Of a stretch of DNA of 64,000 nt, positions 45,050 through 51,820 are shown piece after piece (position 1 is the first letter of the stretch; the number at the start of each line of letters is the position of its first letter). Source of the stretch: an uncultured Bacteroidota bacterium (GTDB lineage: Bacteria; Bacteroidota; Bacteroidia; 2-12-FULL-35-15). Made by a program: the position numbers and the translations under genes. The notes beneath the pieces were generated by a model. The model was given only the letters and a program-made list of their open reading frames with translations, was not told the origin of the DNA and did no database searches. The stretch spans positions 62,001 through 126,000 of the forward strand of contig CAINDA010000061.1 in assembly GCA_903847205.1 (NCBI GenBank), in the 5' to 3' direction.

Positions 45050-46285
45050 TTACTTATGTGCTAATTCCAACTTTTTAGCGACTTCCTCCAAATGAAATTT
45101 ACTAATGTGGATATACGCCTCTGTCGATTTTGCAGATTTGTGGCCAAGTAATGAAGACACCGATTTTAATGAAATGCCCCTGTCAAGGGTGATGGTCGTG
45201 GCAAAGGTATGCCGAGATGTATTGTGGGTAATGTTCTTTTTAATATTGCATAAGGTTGAAATGGTTTTTAAAAAAACATTCACTTTCTGGTTAGAAATAA
45301 CAGGCAGCAGACGACCCGTTTCATCTCTAAATTGTTTGTATTTATCATATATCCTCCGCGCCCTTTTAATTAAAGGTATGCCGACATACTCTCCTGTTTT
45401 TTCTTGCACTCCTTCAATCCATAACCTGCCCTTGCTATCTTTGACAATGCTGTCCTTAGTCAGTTTAGAAGCATCACTGAAACGTAGGCCGGTATATACA
45501 CAGAAGATATAGAAATCACGAACCCGGCACAGGCTCTGATTACCGCCAAGCTTGTGGTTAGTCATAATTTCAATTTCTTCATCAGTTAAAAAAACTTTAT
45601 TAACTTTTGGCTCTTTTAATGTTATTCCACTGAACGGATGTCTTTGAATATATTCATTATCGTATGCTCTGCCAAGTACGCATTTTAATTTGTTCAAATA
45701 TTTATTTGTTGTATTGCGATTGCAGCACTTACCCAGCCTTTGATTCGGAGTTACGAGGATAAATTGTTCAAAATCCAAAATTAATTTTCTTGAAACAGAT
45801 GTAAGAAGTACATTAACCAAACCTTCTTTTTTTAAAAAACGCTCCAGTAATAATTTTGTCCTTTTATAGTGCAAAATTGTGGGCGCCCCATACTCTTTTT
45901 TGTTTGCTTCAAATGCGGCGGTACATTCACCAAAATACTCCAGCAAGGTTAAGCGAGTTGTTTTCTGATTACCTTTTAAAATATCTAATAGGAAGCGTGA
46001 GGTGTATGGCCTTTTCTCACTCTCAAGTTCATAACGAGTATCCCGAATTTTTTCTTCTACCCTTGCAATAGCTATATTAATCTGCCTGTCATTTTTTGTG
46101 CTGTTTTTTTTATCCTCCTTTGCACGTTGTTTTTCAGCATCCCATTTTTCAGGCAAAATATATTCATTCAGTGATACTTCACTTTTCTTGCGGTCTTTCA
46201 AGACCCTTAAATAAACGGGGCTTTCACCCTTACCATTTATAATCCTGGTATTCAAATAAAATTTTATGCTGAACGAACTTATCAT
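45050..46285 (-). CDS. Tyrosine integrase of the element
   Basis: The 411-residue protein is a full-length Bacteroidota integrase: an N-terminal arm-binding domain (FYLNTRIINGKGESPVYLRVL), a SAM-like core-binding domain near 105-195, and a catalytic domain with TGLRFSDAS, IEGVQEKTGEYV, HTSRHTFAT, LGHKSAKSTEAYI (Arg, Lys, His-Arg, His, Tyr). It should recombine the tRNA-Cys site with the element's site. It lies 2.2 kb from the tRNA, with only the excisionase-like gene and one cargo gene between. Its start overlaps the upstream gene by 4 bp. Confidence 0.95.
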   Translation of the reverse strand: MISSFSIKFYLNTRIINGKGESPVYLRVLKDRKKSEVSLNEYILPEKWDAEKQRAKEDKKNSTKNDRQINIAIARVEEKIRDTRYELESEKRPYTSRFLLDILKGNQKTTRLTLLEYFGECTAAFEANKKEYGAPTILHYKRTKLLLERFLKKEGLVNVLLTSVSRKLILDFEQFILVTPNQRLGKCCNRNTTNKYLNKLKCVLGRAYDNEYIQRHPFSGITLKEPKVNKVFLTDEEIEIMTNHKLGGNQSLCRVRDFYIFCVYTGLRFSDASKLTKDSIVKDSKGRLWIEGVQEKTGEYVGIPLIKRARRIYDKYKQFRDETGRLLPVISNQKVNVFLKTISTLCNIKKNITHNTSRHTFATTITLDRGISLKSVSSLLGHKSAKSTEAYIHISKFHLEEVAKKLELAHK

Positions 46286-46611
46286 TTTTGTTTTTTTCGC
46301 GGTTTTATCAACGGCGCATTTAGTAATTCTTTCTCGTTTTTATTTAAAGCTGCTTCTATGCTGCTTTTGCGTATAAATTTTTCTTTTCCGGTGAGGCTCG
46401 ACTCTGCTAAAATGCCATTCCTTCTGAGCTCATACAGCTTTGTTCTACCCAATGTTGTAACAAAACTCGCCTCTTCCAAGGTCAGCCAATCGGTCAAACC
46501 TTGTGTTGGCTTATTACAGAGTTTAAGCAAAAGCTGGGATATGTCATCCAGCTTTTGCTCTAACCCAATAACCTTATCAGATAGCATTTTTATAATTTCT
46601 TCGTGATGCAA
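46282..46611 (-). CDS. Excisionase-like HTH protein
   Basis: The 109-residue protein has an N-terminal coiled coil (IKMLSDKVIGLEQKLDDISQLL), then a MerR/excisionase-type winged helix WLTLEEASFVTTLGRTKLYELRRNG with KFIRKSSIEAAL as the wing end, and a basic tail (KPRKKQK). This is the family of HTH_17 proteins paired with Bacteroidota integrases and probably controls the direction of recombination. It is coupled to the integrase by a 4-bp overlap. Confidence 0.8.
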   Translation of the reverse strand: MHHEEIIKMLSDKVIGLEQKLDDISQLLLKLCNKPTQGLTDWLTLEEASFVTTLGRTKLYELRRNGILAESSLTGKEKFIRKSSIEAALNKNEKELLNAPLIKPRKKQK

Positions 46612-46636
46612 TTTATACTCTTCGAATTAGTGGAAA

Positions 46637-46670
46637 CAAAAAAGCAGAGCTAAATTACGGCTCTGCTTTC
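46637..46670 (-). terminator. Terminator of the 46691..48100 gene
   Basis: On the minus strand AAAGCAGAGC pairs with GCTCTGCTTT over 10 bp and runs into TTTTTTG. It lies 20 bp past the stop of the gene and before the excisionase gene. Confidence 0.75.
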
Positions 46671-46709
46671 CTGCAACTTTTCCAACTTTCTCAGGCGGGA
46701 GATTTGGTA
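46644..46709 (+). repeat. 70-bp repeat, copy 3
   Basis: GCTAAATTA, then GCAACTTTTCCAACTTTC, CAGGCGGG and TTGGTA match copies 1 and 2 (44782..44849, 44930..44998). The stretch overlaps the stop of the 46691 gene and its terminator stem. Confidence 0.45.
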
Positions 46710-48100
46710 TCCTTCTTAAGGAGATCTTTTAAAGAGGTATAGTAATTTGCATACTCAAGAGACAAAGGCCATTTGCTTTTTTTAAAAGCATCAGTAATTG
46801 TTGATGTCGGATCTTCAAGATTATAATAATCTAAAATTGCTCGTGCTAACCCGGTCGACTTGTAGGTGTCTTTTCGAATTTTCAATTTCTTCATTAGTAA
46901 TAATATAATTCCAAATCTTGCCACCTGATAAGGTAATGAAAACGTTTTAGATTTTTTTCTTAGAGAACTATCTACATTGCTGTCATCTATACTGGATAAA
47001 ATCATGTTTTTTTTATTAGCACTTTTCCCTTTCCAATGATAAGGACGAAGGGGATCGCCCCCTTGAACCAATTCAATAAAATTTTCTTCAACAAGCCAAT
47101 TATTTATTATTTGAATATCACTTGGATTACTAAGCAATTCTGGAAGTAATAGAATTTTATTAATTGTTTTAGTTTTTTTAAGTACTGCTTTCGGCTGGGC
47201 ACTGTTCTCAGAAGTATCGATTAACCCTTTATCTTCAGTTTTATTATTTCCTTTTATCTGAACATTCAGAAATTTAAGATATTCTTTAACACCCAAAAGT
47301 GCTCCATATATTGCTCTTCTATCACCCTCCCTATCAAACAATGAAAATGTGTATGTCCCATCTATTATTTCACTTCTGTTTTTATAAAGTTCCTCTATAT
47401 CTTCCTCTGATTCAGCCAGCCTCTTACATAAATACTCCCACCCTTTGTGAGACTCGTGGTTAGAAAAAAATCTCGAAAATTCAGCAATTTCAGTTTGAAT
47501 AAAGAGTTCTTTATCTGCGAATGGGAAAGCGATTTGAGTTTTAAAATAGTTTATTAGTGCATTATATGATTCCAATTTTATGTTTTCAAGATCATCCAAA
47601 TTCGGTTTAAGGAGAGGGTTTGCCACTTCGCCCATAACCAAGAAGTCCCCCTGCATTATACCCTTACCCTGCTTTAATTCATCGCGTACATTTTCAATAC
47701 CACGTGTTACAAAATTAATTGCCGAAACAAAAGCAAACATGCGAACATCAGCAATGGTATTATCTAATATTTCCCTCTCTTTCCCATCAACTATAGCTTG
47801 TTTGTATTCATCAAATAGTTGATCGTCCCAAATATCAAGAACTTGATGTTGTTGTGCTAAATAGTATACCAGCATCATTGCTTGCTCAGAGGGAACTGGA
47901 GACATAATGTCTAAATTCGATGAAATCATTTGTTCTGTGAATGCCAGACGGTCTTCAGCATTTTGTAAGACTTCCCAATATGCGTTGTTTAATTTATCAA
48001 ACACTTGTGTTCCAAAAGAGATATACTCTTCCACACGGCCCTTTGGGGATTTGTTCCCTTCACTTGTACTTAAAACAGTTTCAATTTGCGCAGTCTCCAT
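46691..48100 (-). CDS. Hypothetical cargo protein, 469 residues
   Basis: A soluble, acidic, mostly helical protein without a recognised domain. The first ~280 residues look like a long helical region (FAFVSAINFVTRGIENVRDEL). A Lys-rich linker follows near 300, and the C-terminal ~140 residues contain KILLLPELLSNPSDIQIINNWL and PLRPYHWKGKS, which could be a winged-helix-like module. It is the last gene before the tRNA end and has its own promoter (48129..48158) and terminator, so it is an independent cargo unit. Confidence 0.55.
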   Translation of the reverse strand: METAQIETVLSTSEGNKSPKGRVEEYISFGTQVFDKLNNAYWEVLQNAEDRLAFTEQMISSNLDIMSPVPSEQAMMLVYYLAQQHQVLDIWDDQLFDEYKQAIVDGKEREILDNTIADVRMFAFVSAINFVTRGIENVRDELKQGKGIMQGDFLVMGEVANPLLKPNLDDLENIKLESYNALINYFKTQIAFPFADKELFIQTEIAEFSRFFSNHESHKGWEYLCKRLAESEEDIEELYKNRSEIIDGTYTFSLFDREGDRRAIYGALLGVKEYLKFLNVQIKGNNKTEDKGLIDTSENSAQPKAVLKKTKTINKILLLPELLSNPSDIQIINNWLVEENFIELVQGGDPLRPYHWKGKSANKKNMILSSIDDSNVDSSLRKKSKTFSLPYQVARFGIILLLMKKLKIRKDTYKSTGLARAILDYYNLEDPTSTITDAFKKSKWPLSLEYANYYTSLKDLLKKDTKSPA

Positions 48101-48128
48101 TTTTTTATAGGTTTTAATAATTAAGGAG

Positions 48129-48158
48129 CAAAGATAGAAAAAAAGTTACGCAAAACAA
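48129..48158 (-). promoter_or_regulatory. Promoter of the 46691..48100 gene
   Basis: On the minus strand TTG (48158..48156), 19 bp, then TATCTTTG (48136..48129) is an exact fit to the Bacteroidota promoter consensus, about 28 bp before the ATG. Confidence 0.7.
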
Positions 48159-48354
48159 ACACAACTATTTGACAATCAGGTAAATATAACAACTAAATGA
48201 AAAAATAAAAAATATTTCCCAAAATGAATTCCTCCAAAAGGATTGTTTTTAGGGCAAAATATATTTTAAAGTATGATTTTGGGGGTGCTCAAAAATAGTT
48301 TTCAACATATTTATTTTAGTTGAATTTCTTCAAGCGAAACATTTTTTAATGCCG

Positions 48355-48380
48355 AACGAAACCACAGCGAAACATTTTTG
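48355..48380 (+). repeat. Right integrase arm-type repeat (inferred)
   Basis: It begins AACGAAAC and ends GCGAAACATTTTTG and is 23/26 identical to 429..454. Further partial copies (AAGCGAAACATTTTTT at 48332..48347 and AGCGAACGG after 48387) form an iteron-like cluster 80-130 bp from the tRNA end. The rest of 48101..48433 shows only the promoter described above. Confidence 0.5.
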
Positions 48381-48433
48381 TTCTGCAGCGAACGGAAGCG
48401 AAGGAAGCTGACATTGATTATCAAGAAGTTAAT

Positions 48434-48462
48434 AAAAAAAGACCGCCATTGGCGGTCTTTTT
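48434..48462 (-). terminator. Terminator after tRNA-Cys
   Basis: GACCGCC (48441..48447) pairs with GGCGGTC (48451..48457), flanked by seven A on one side and T on the other, so it could act on both strands. It directly follows the tRNA 3' end on the minus strand. Confidence 0.75.
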
Positions 48463-48477
48463 GAGGTCCCGAGCGGA
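48463..48477. repeat. Right attachment site (attR core) within tRNA-Cys
   Basis: GAGGTCCCGAGCGGA, identical to 355..369, forms the 3' acceptor strand and part of the T-stem of tRNA-Cys. The tRNA stays intact because the element supplies these bases. Confidence 0.8.
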
Positions 48478-48534
48478 TTCGAACCGCTGTAGCAGCTTTT
48501 GCAGAGCTGAGCCTAGCCACTCGGCCACAGGACC
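48464..48534 (-). tRNA. tRNA-Cys (GCA)
   Basis: A 71-nt cloverleaf. The acceptor stem GGTCCTG pairs with CGGGACC, the D-arm contains GGCCGAGTGGCTAGGC, the anticodon stem CAGCT/AGCTG closes a loop CTGCAAA with anticodon GCA, and the T-arm has TTCGAAT. The CCA end is not encoded. It is the insertion site of the 48-kb element. Confidence 0.95.
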
Positions 48535-48584
48535 TTTTGTTGTTAATCTGGTTGGCGAAAGTACAAATTTTCGGTAAATAATAA

Positions 48585-48767
48585 TTATTTTTTTTCTTCC
48601 TTAACGGAATAACCTTCTAAACAAGCCGGGCACAAACAGTTGTCGTATTGTTTTTTAAGCTCATTTAAGACATCTAAATTAATAAATATGTTTTCGCACC
48701 AGCACCCTGCATGTTCGCTCGTACACTCAAAAAACACATTACATTTCGAACAATTTTTATCCGGCAT
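48585..48767 (-). CDS. Cysteine-rich CWC-family protein
   Basis: A 60-residue protein with nine cysteines. CSKCNVFFEC and AGCWCENIF are the signature of the CWC family, probably a small zinc-binding protein. CLCPACLEG supplies the second metal pair. Its start overlaps the end of folB by 11 bp. Function unknown. Confidence 0.75.
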   Translation of the reverse strand: MPDKNCSKCNVFFECTSEHAGCWCENIFINLDVLNELKKQYDNCLCPACLEGYSVKEEKK

Positions 48768-49119
48768 TTTTTTCAGTAATTATGATACTGACCTTTTCCA
48801 CATTGCCATTCATCGGAGGATTGAGTTTTGAAACTTTCACTTCCTGTTTTTTTAATCCAGGAAAATTTTCTTTCAATTTATCAATAATGCGCCCGCCGGC
48901 ATGTTCGATTAATTTTGAACGTATTGCCATTTGTGTTTTAACAATATCGTAAACTGTAGTATAATCAACGGTTTTGCTTAAATCATCAGTTTGAGAAGCC
49001 TCAGTAAAATCAATTTCAAGAGTAACGTCAACAATGTAATCAGATCCAATTTTGCCTTCTTCTGTTAAACAGCCGTGATACGCATAAACCTTTATTCCTT
49101 CTATAAGTATTTTATGCAT
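48757..49119 (-). CDS. folB: Dihydroneopterin aldolase
   Basis: The 120-residue protein has the FolB layout: ILIEGIKVYAYHGCLTEEGKIG at the N-terminus (with the YHGCL loop), then DDLSKTVDYTTVYDIVK (the VDY active-site strand), IEHAGGRIIDKL, and a C-terminal KLNPPMNGNVEKVSIII. It cleaves dihydroneopterin to 6-hydroxymethyl-dihydropterin in folate synthesis, as a cytoplasmic oligomer. It is full length. Confidence 0.95.
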   Translation of the reverse strand: MHKILIEGIKVYAYHGCLTEEGKIGSDYIVDVTLEIDFTEASQTDDLSKTVDYTTVYDIVKTQMAIRSKLIEHAGGRIIDKLKENFPGLKKQEVKVSKLNPPMNGNVEKVSIIITEKNAG

Positions 49120-49398
49120 TGATGCTGTGGTTAAAAATTAAAAAAAGACTTTTCTTAAATGAAAATCAAAAGTAAACAAAATTAGATTTTTTGTCTGCAG
49201 AAAATGCAAAAAAAAGCTGAAGGTTTTATGGTTCCAATAAATGGGCATAAAACACTATAGCCGATAAATTTCATGCTTATCAGGTGTTACGGACCAGAGG
49301 CGCCTCTTCATGCCTGCCGCGAGGGAGTGCAATAGTAAAACTTAAAAGCAGGTTATGCATCCTTAAAATTAACAACAACAGGCATTTATGACCCAGAT

Positions 49399-49767
49399 TT
49401 ATGATCTTTTAGTTCCATATCTTTTGTCATGGATACCAGGGTGATGTTTTACTACAGCATGTTTTTCAATGATTTCATGACGGTTTTTTTTCTTTTTTCC
49501 GGCAACGGCAAACCATGCAGTGCCCAATATGATTATAAATCCAACCGTCATGTATATGTAAGTCATTAACTCTTCGTGCTCGGCACTTTTTTGTATAGCG
49601 GCAACGGCGGCGTTTTCATCGTCTTTATTTACAGGCTGGGGGTTTTTAGTATTTGAGGCACTCATTACATTAATTGTGAAAAGAACCAGAAATGAAAAAA
49701 ATAAAGCCACTGACTGAAAAATTTTTTTCCGGTCATTTTTTTCGGTTTTTTTTATCTGCGTTTCCAT
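49399..49767 (-). CDS. Hypothetical two-TM membrane protein, 122 residues
   Basis: From the ATG at 49765..49767 the protein has a basic start (METQIKKTEKNDRKK), a membrane segment near residues 20-36 (SVALFFSFLVLFTINVM), an extracytoplasmic acidic loop, a second membrane segment near 70-88 (YIYMTVGFIIILGTAWFAV) and a basic His-rich tail. Upstream in-frame ATGs to 49950 add an unlikely leader. Transcribed divergently from rimP. Confidence 0.55.
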   Translation of the reverse strand: METQIKKTEKNDRKKIFQSVALFFSFLVLFTINVMSASNTKNPQPVNKDDENAAVAAIQKSAEHEELMTYIYMTVGFIIILGTAWFAVAGKKKKNRHEIIEKHAVVKHHPGIHDKRYGTKRS

Positions 49768-49917
49768 GACATTTGTTTTTAGTTTATATTGCTCCTTAAT
49801 CGAAAATTTTAAAAATTTCTGATGAATGATTATTAAATCTCGATTAACTTGCAATATTGTACGCATTAAAAGGTTTTTTGTTTTAAAATGACGGTTTAAA
49901 ATGACAGAAGAAAAAAA

Positions 49918-49947
49918 TTGGTAAATCAGATTTGTTTCGTATATTTG
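49918..49947 (+). promoter_or_regulatory. Promoter of the rimP-nusA-infB operon
   Basis: TTG (49918..49920), 19 bp, TATATTTG (49940..49947) is an exact consensus match. It lies 71 bp before the rimP ATG. Confidence 0.75.
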
Positions 49948-49975
49948 CATCGTTAAAACATGAGGGATAATAAAC

Positions 49976-50005
49976 AGAGGGGACTAACGTCCCCTCTTCT
50001 TTTTT
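49976..50005 (+). terminator. Attenuator-like hairpin in the rimP leader
   Basis: AGAGGGGAC (49976..49984) and GTCCCCTCT (49989..49997) form a perfect 9-bp stem with a TAAC loop, followed by TCTTTTTT. It sits between the promoter and rimP, so it could stop most transcripts before the operon unless relieved, as would fit NusA-linked feedback (inferred). Confidence 0.6.
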
Positions 50006-50017
50006 CTGAAAAACGAT

Positions 50018-50482
50018 ATGATTACTATTGATAGAATAAAAAAATCAGTTGACGCTAAAATTGCTGAAGGGACTAATTTTATTGTGGATATAAGCGTTAA
50101 GCCAGGTAACAAAATTATTATTCTGTTAGATAATGATAACGGGGTTTCTATCAGCGACTGTGTTGCAATGAGCAGGCATGTTGAAGCCGGTCTGGACCGC
50201 GAAACAGAAGATTTTGAACTGAACGTGATGTCGCCCGGACTGACAGAGCCCTTTAAGACATTCCGCCAATACCAAAAAAACATTGACAAACAAGTGGAGG
50301 TGGTAACAAAAGAAAATAAAAAACTAATCGGTAAATTGCTTTCGGCCGACAACGAAGGGATTCAGCTGGAAACAAAAACAAAAGAAAAAACAGATGCAAA
50401 AAAATCAAAACAGTTAGTAATAAATAATATCAAATTAACATTTAATCAAATCAAAGAAACTAAAATTGTAATATCATTTTAA
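50018..50482 (+). CDS. rimP: Ribosome maturation factor RimP
   Basis: The 154-residue protein has the RimP N-terminal alpha/beta domain with KIIILLDNDNGVSISDCVAMSRHVEAGLDRE and the LNVMSPGLTEPFKTFRQYQKN motif, followed by an SH3-like C-terminal domain (GKLLSADNEGIQLETK). It assists maturation of the 30S subunit. It is the first gene of the conserved rimP-nusA-infB group. Length is normal for the family. Confidence 0.95.
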   Translation: MITIDRIKKSVDAKIAEGTNFIVDISVKPGNKIIILLDNDNGVSISDCVAMSRHVEAGLDRETEDFELNVMSPGLTEPFKTFRQYQKNIDKQVEVVTKENKKLIGKLLSADNEGIQLETKTKEKTDAKKSKQLVINNIKLTFNQIKETKIVISF

Positions 50483-50492
50483 AATTAAACAA

Positions 50493-51743
50493 ATGGAAAG
50501 TATCAATTTAATTGAATCGTTTTCTGAATTCAAAGAAGTAAAAAACATTGACAGAGCTACATTGATGAGCATTATTGAAGATGTGTTCCGCAGCATGCTG
50601 TTGAAGAAATTCGGCTCCGATGAAAATTTCGACATCATTGTTAACCCTGATCGCGGCGATATTGAGATATGGCAGAACCGTGAAATTGTTGACGATGAAT
50701 TTGCAGAAGACAGCTTTGATTACGATGAAGGAAAACACATAGGCTTATCAGAAGCACGTAAAATTGAAGCAGATTTTGAAATCGGCGAAGAAGTTACAAC
50801 TCCTGTTAAACTGCTTGATTTTGGAAGACGCGCTGTATTGGCTGTGCGCCAGAATTTAATTTCTAAAATTTTAGAGCTGGAGAAAGACAGCTTGTATAAA
50901 AAATACAAAGAAAAAATCGGCGAAATAATGATCGGGGAGGTTTATCAGATTTGGAAAAAAGAACTGCTTATTCTTGATGAAGACGGGAATGAGCTGATTC
51001 TGCCTAAGTCTGAGCAGATATCTTCTGATTTTTTCAAGAAAGGAGATACTGTACGCGCTGTTGTACAGCGTGTGGAAATGAAAAATAATACTCCGGTAAT
51101 TGTTTTATCGCGCAGTTCAACTGCCTTTCTTGAAAGATTGTTTGAACTGGAGGTTCCTGAAGTTTTTGACGGACTTATTACCATCAAAAAAATTGTGCGT
51201 GAACCGGGTGAAAGAGCAAAAGTTGCTGTTGAATCTTATGACGACAGAATTGACCCTGTCGGCGCATGTGTTGGTATGAAAGGATCCAGAATTCACGGTA
51301 TTGTCCGCGAATTACGCAACGAAAATATTGATGTTATTAACTACACCACCAACACTTCGTTATTTATTACCCGTGCATTAAGCCCGGCAAAAATAACTTC
51401 GGTTAAAATTGATGAAGAAACAAAACGTGCTGAAGTGTTTTTAAAACCAGACCAGGTTTCTTTGGCAATAGGAAAAGGCGGGCACAACATTAAACTTGCA
51501 GGTAAATTAACCGGCTATGAAATTGATGTTTACCGTGATACAGACATCGATACAGAAGATGTGGATCTGGAAGAATTTGCAGATGAAATTGAAAGCTGGG
51601 TTTTAGATGCCCTTAAAAATATTGGCTGCGACACAGCAAAAAGCGTATTAGAAATTTCTACTGAAGAGCTTGTTAAACGCACCGATTTAGAAGAAGTAAC
51701 AGTAAATGAAGTAAAAGCAATTTTACAGTCAGAATTTGAGTAA
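50493..51743 (+). CDS. nusA: Transcription termination/antitermination factor NusA
   Basis: The 416-residue protein has the NusA N-terminal RNA polymerase-binding domain (residues 1-~125), an S1 domain (~135-200: GEVYQIWKKELLIL, SRSSTAFLERLF), two KH domains (~230-345: PVGACVGMKGSRIHGIVREL and SLAIGKGGHNIKLAGKLTGY) and a short C-terminal helix-hairpin-helix. It pauses or stabilises RNA polymerase. It starts 10 bp after rimP and lacks the long C-terminal repeats of E. coli NusA, which is normal in Bacteroidota. Confidence 0.95.
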   Translation: MESINLIESFSEFKEVKNIDRATLMSIIEDVFRSMLLKKFGSDENFDIIVNPDRGDIEIWQNREIVDDEFAEDSFDYDEGKHIGLSEARKIEADFEIGEEVTTPVKLLDFGRRAVLAVRQNLISKILELEKDSLYKKYKEKIGEIMIGEVYQIWKKELLILDEDGNELILPKSEQISSDFFKKGDTVRAVVQRVEMKNNTPVIVLSRSSTAFLERLFELEVPEVFDGLITIKKIVREPGERAKVAVESYDDRIDPVGACVGMKGSRIHGIVRELRNENIDVINYTTNTSLFITRALSPAKITSVKIDEETKRAEVFLKPDQVSLAIGKGGHNIKLAGKLTGYEIDVYRDTDIDTEDVDLEEFADEIESWVLDALKNIGCDTAKSVLEISTEELVKRTDLEEVTVNEVKAILQSEFE

Positions 51744-51820
51744 AGCGTCCTGCGGACTGTGTATTTTAGCCGATTATAAATTCGGCTTGTATGCGGTTCG
51801 CAGTAAATTAAAAAAATAAT

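Larger units (their letters stand above)
355..48477. mobile_element. 48-kb integrative element in tRNA-Cys
   Basis: The limits are the 15-bp direct repeats at 355..369 and 48463..48477. A 23/26 repeat lies 60-110 bp inside each end (429..454 and 48355..48380). The element carries an integrase and an excisionase-like gene (45050..46611), a replication module (38049..44597) and many defence genes. I could not recognise a relaxase, coupling protein, Tra/T4SS, capsid or terminase gene, so transfer would need a helper. Two tRNA-type terminators, one at each end, fit insertion between tRNA-Cys and its original terminator. Nested elements inside it are possible, because a second recombinase is at 32750..33337. 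Confidence 0.8.

Noticed and set aside
48640..48831. Plus-strand frame opposite the CWC protein and folB
   Set aside because: Antisense to two well-supported genes.
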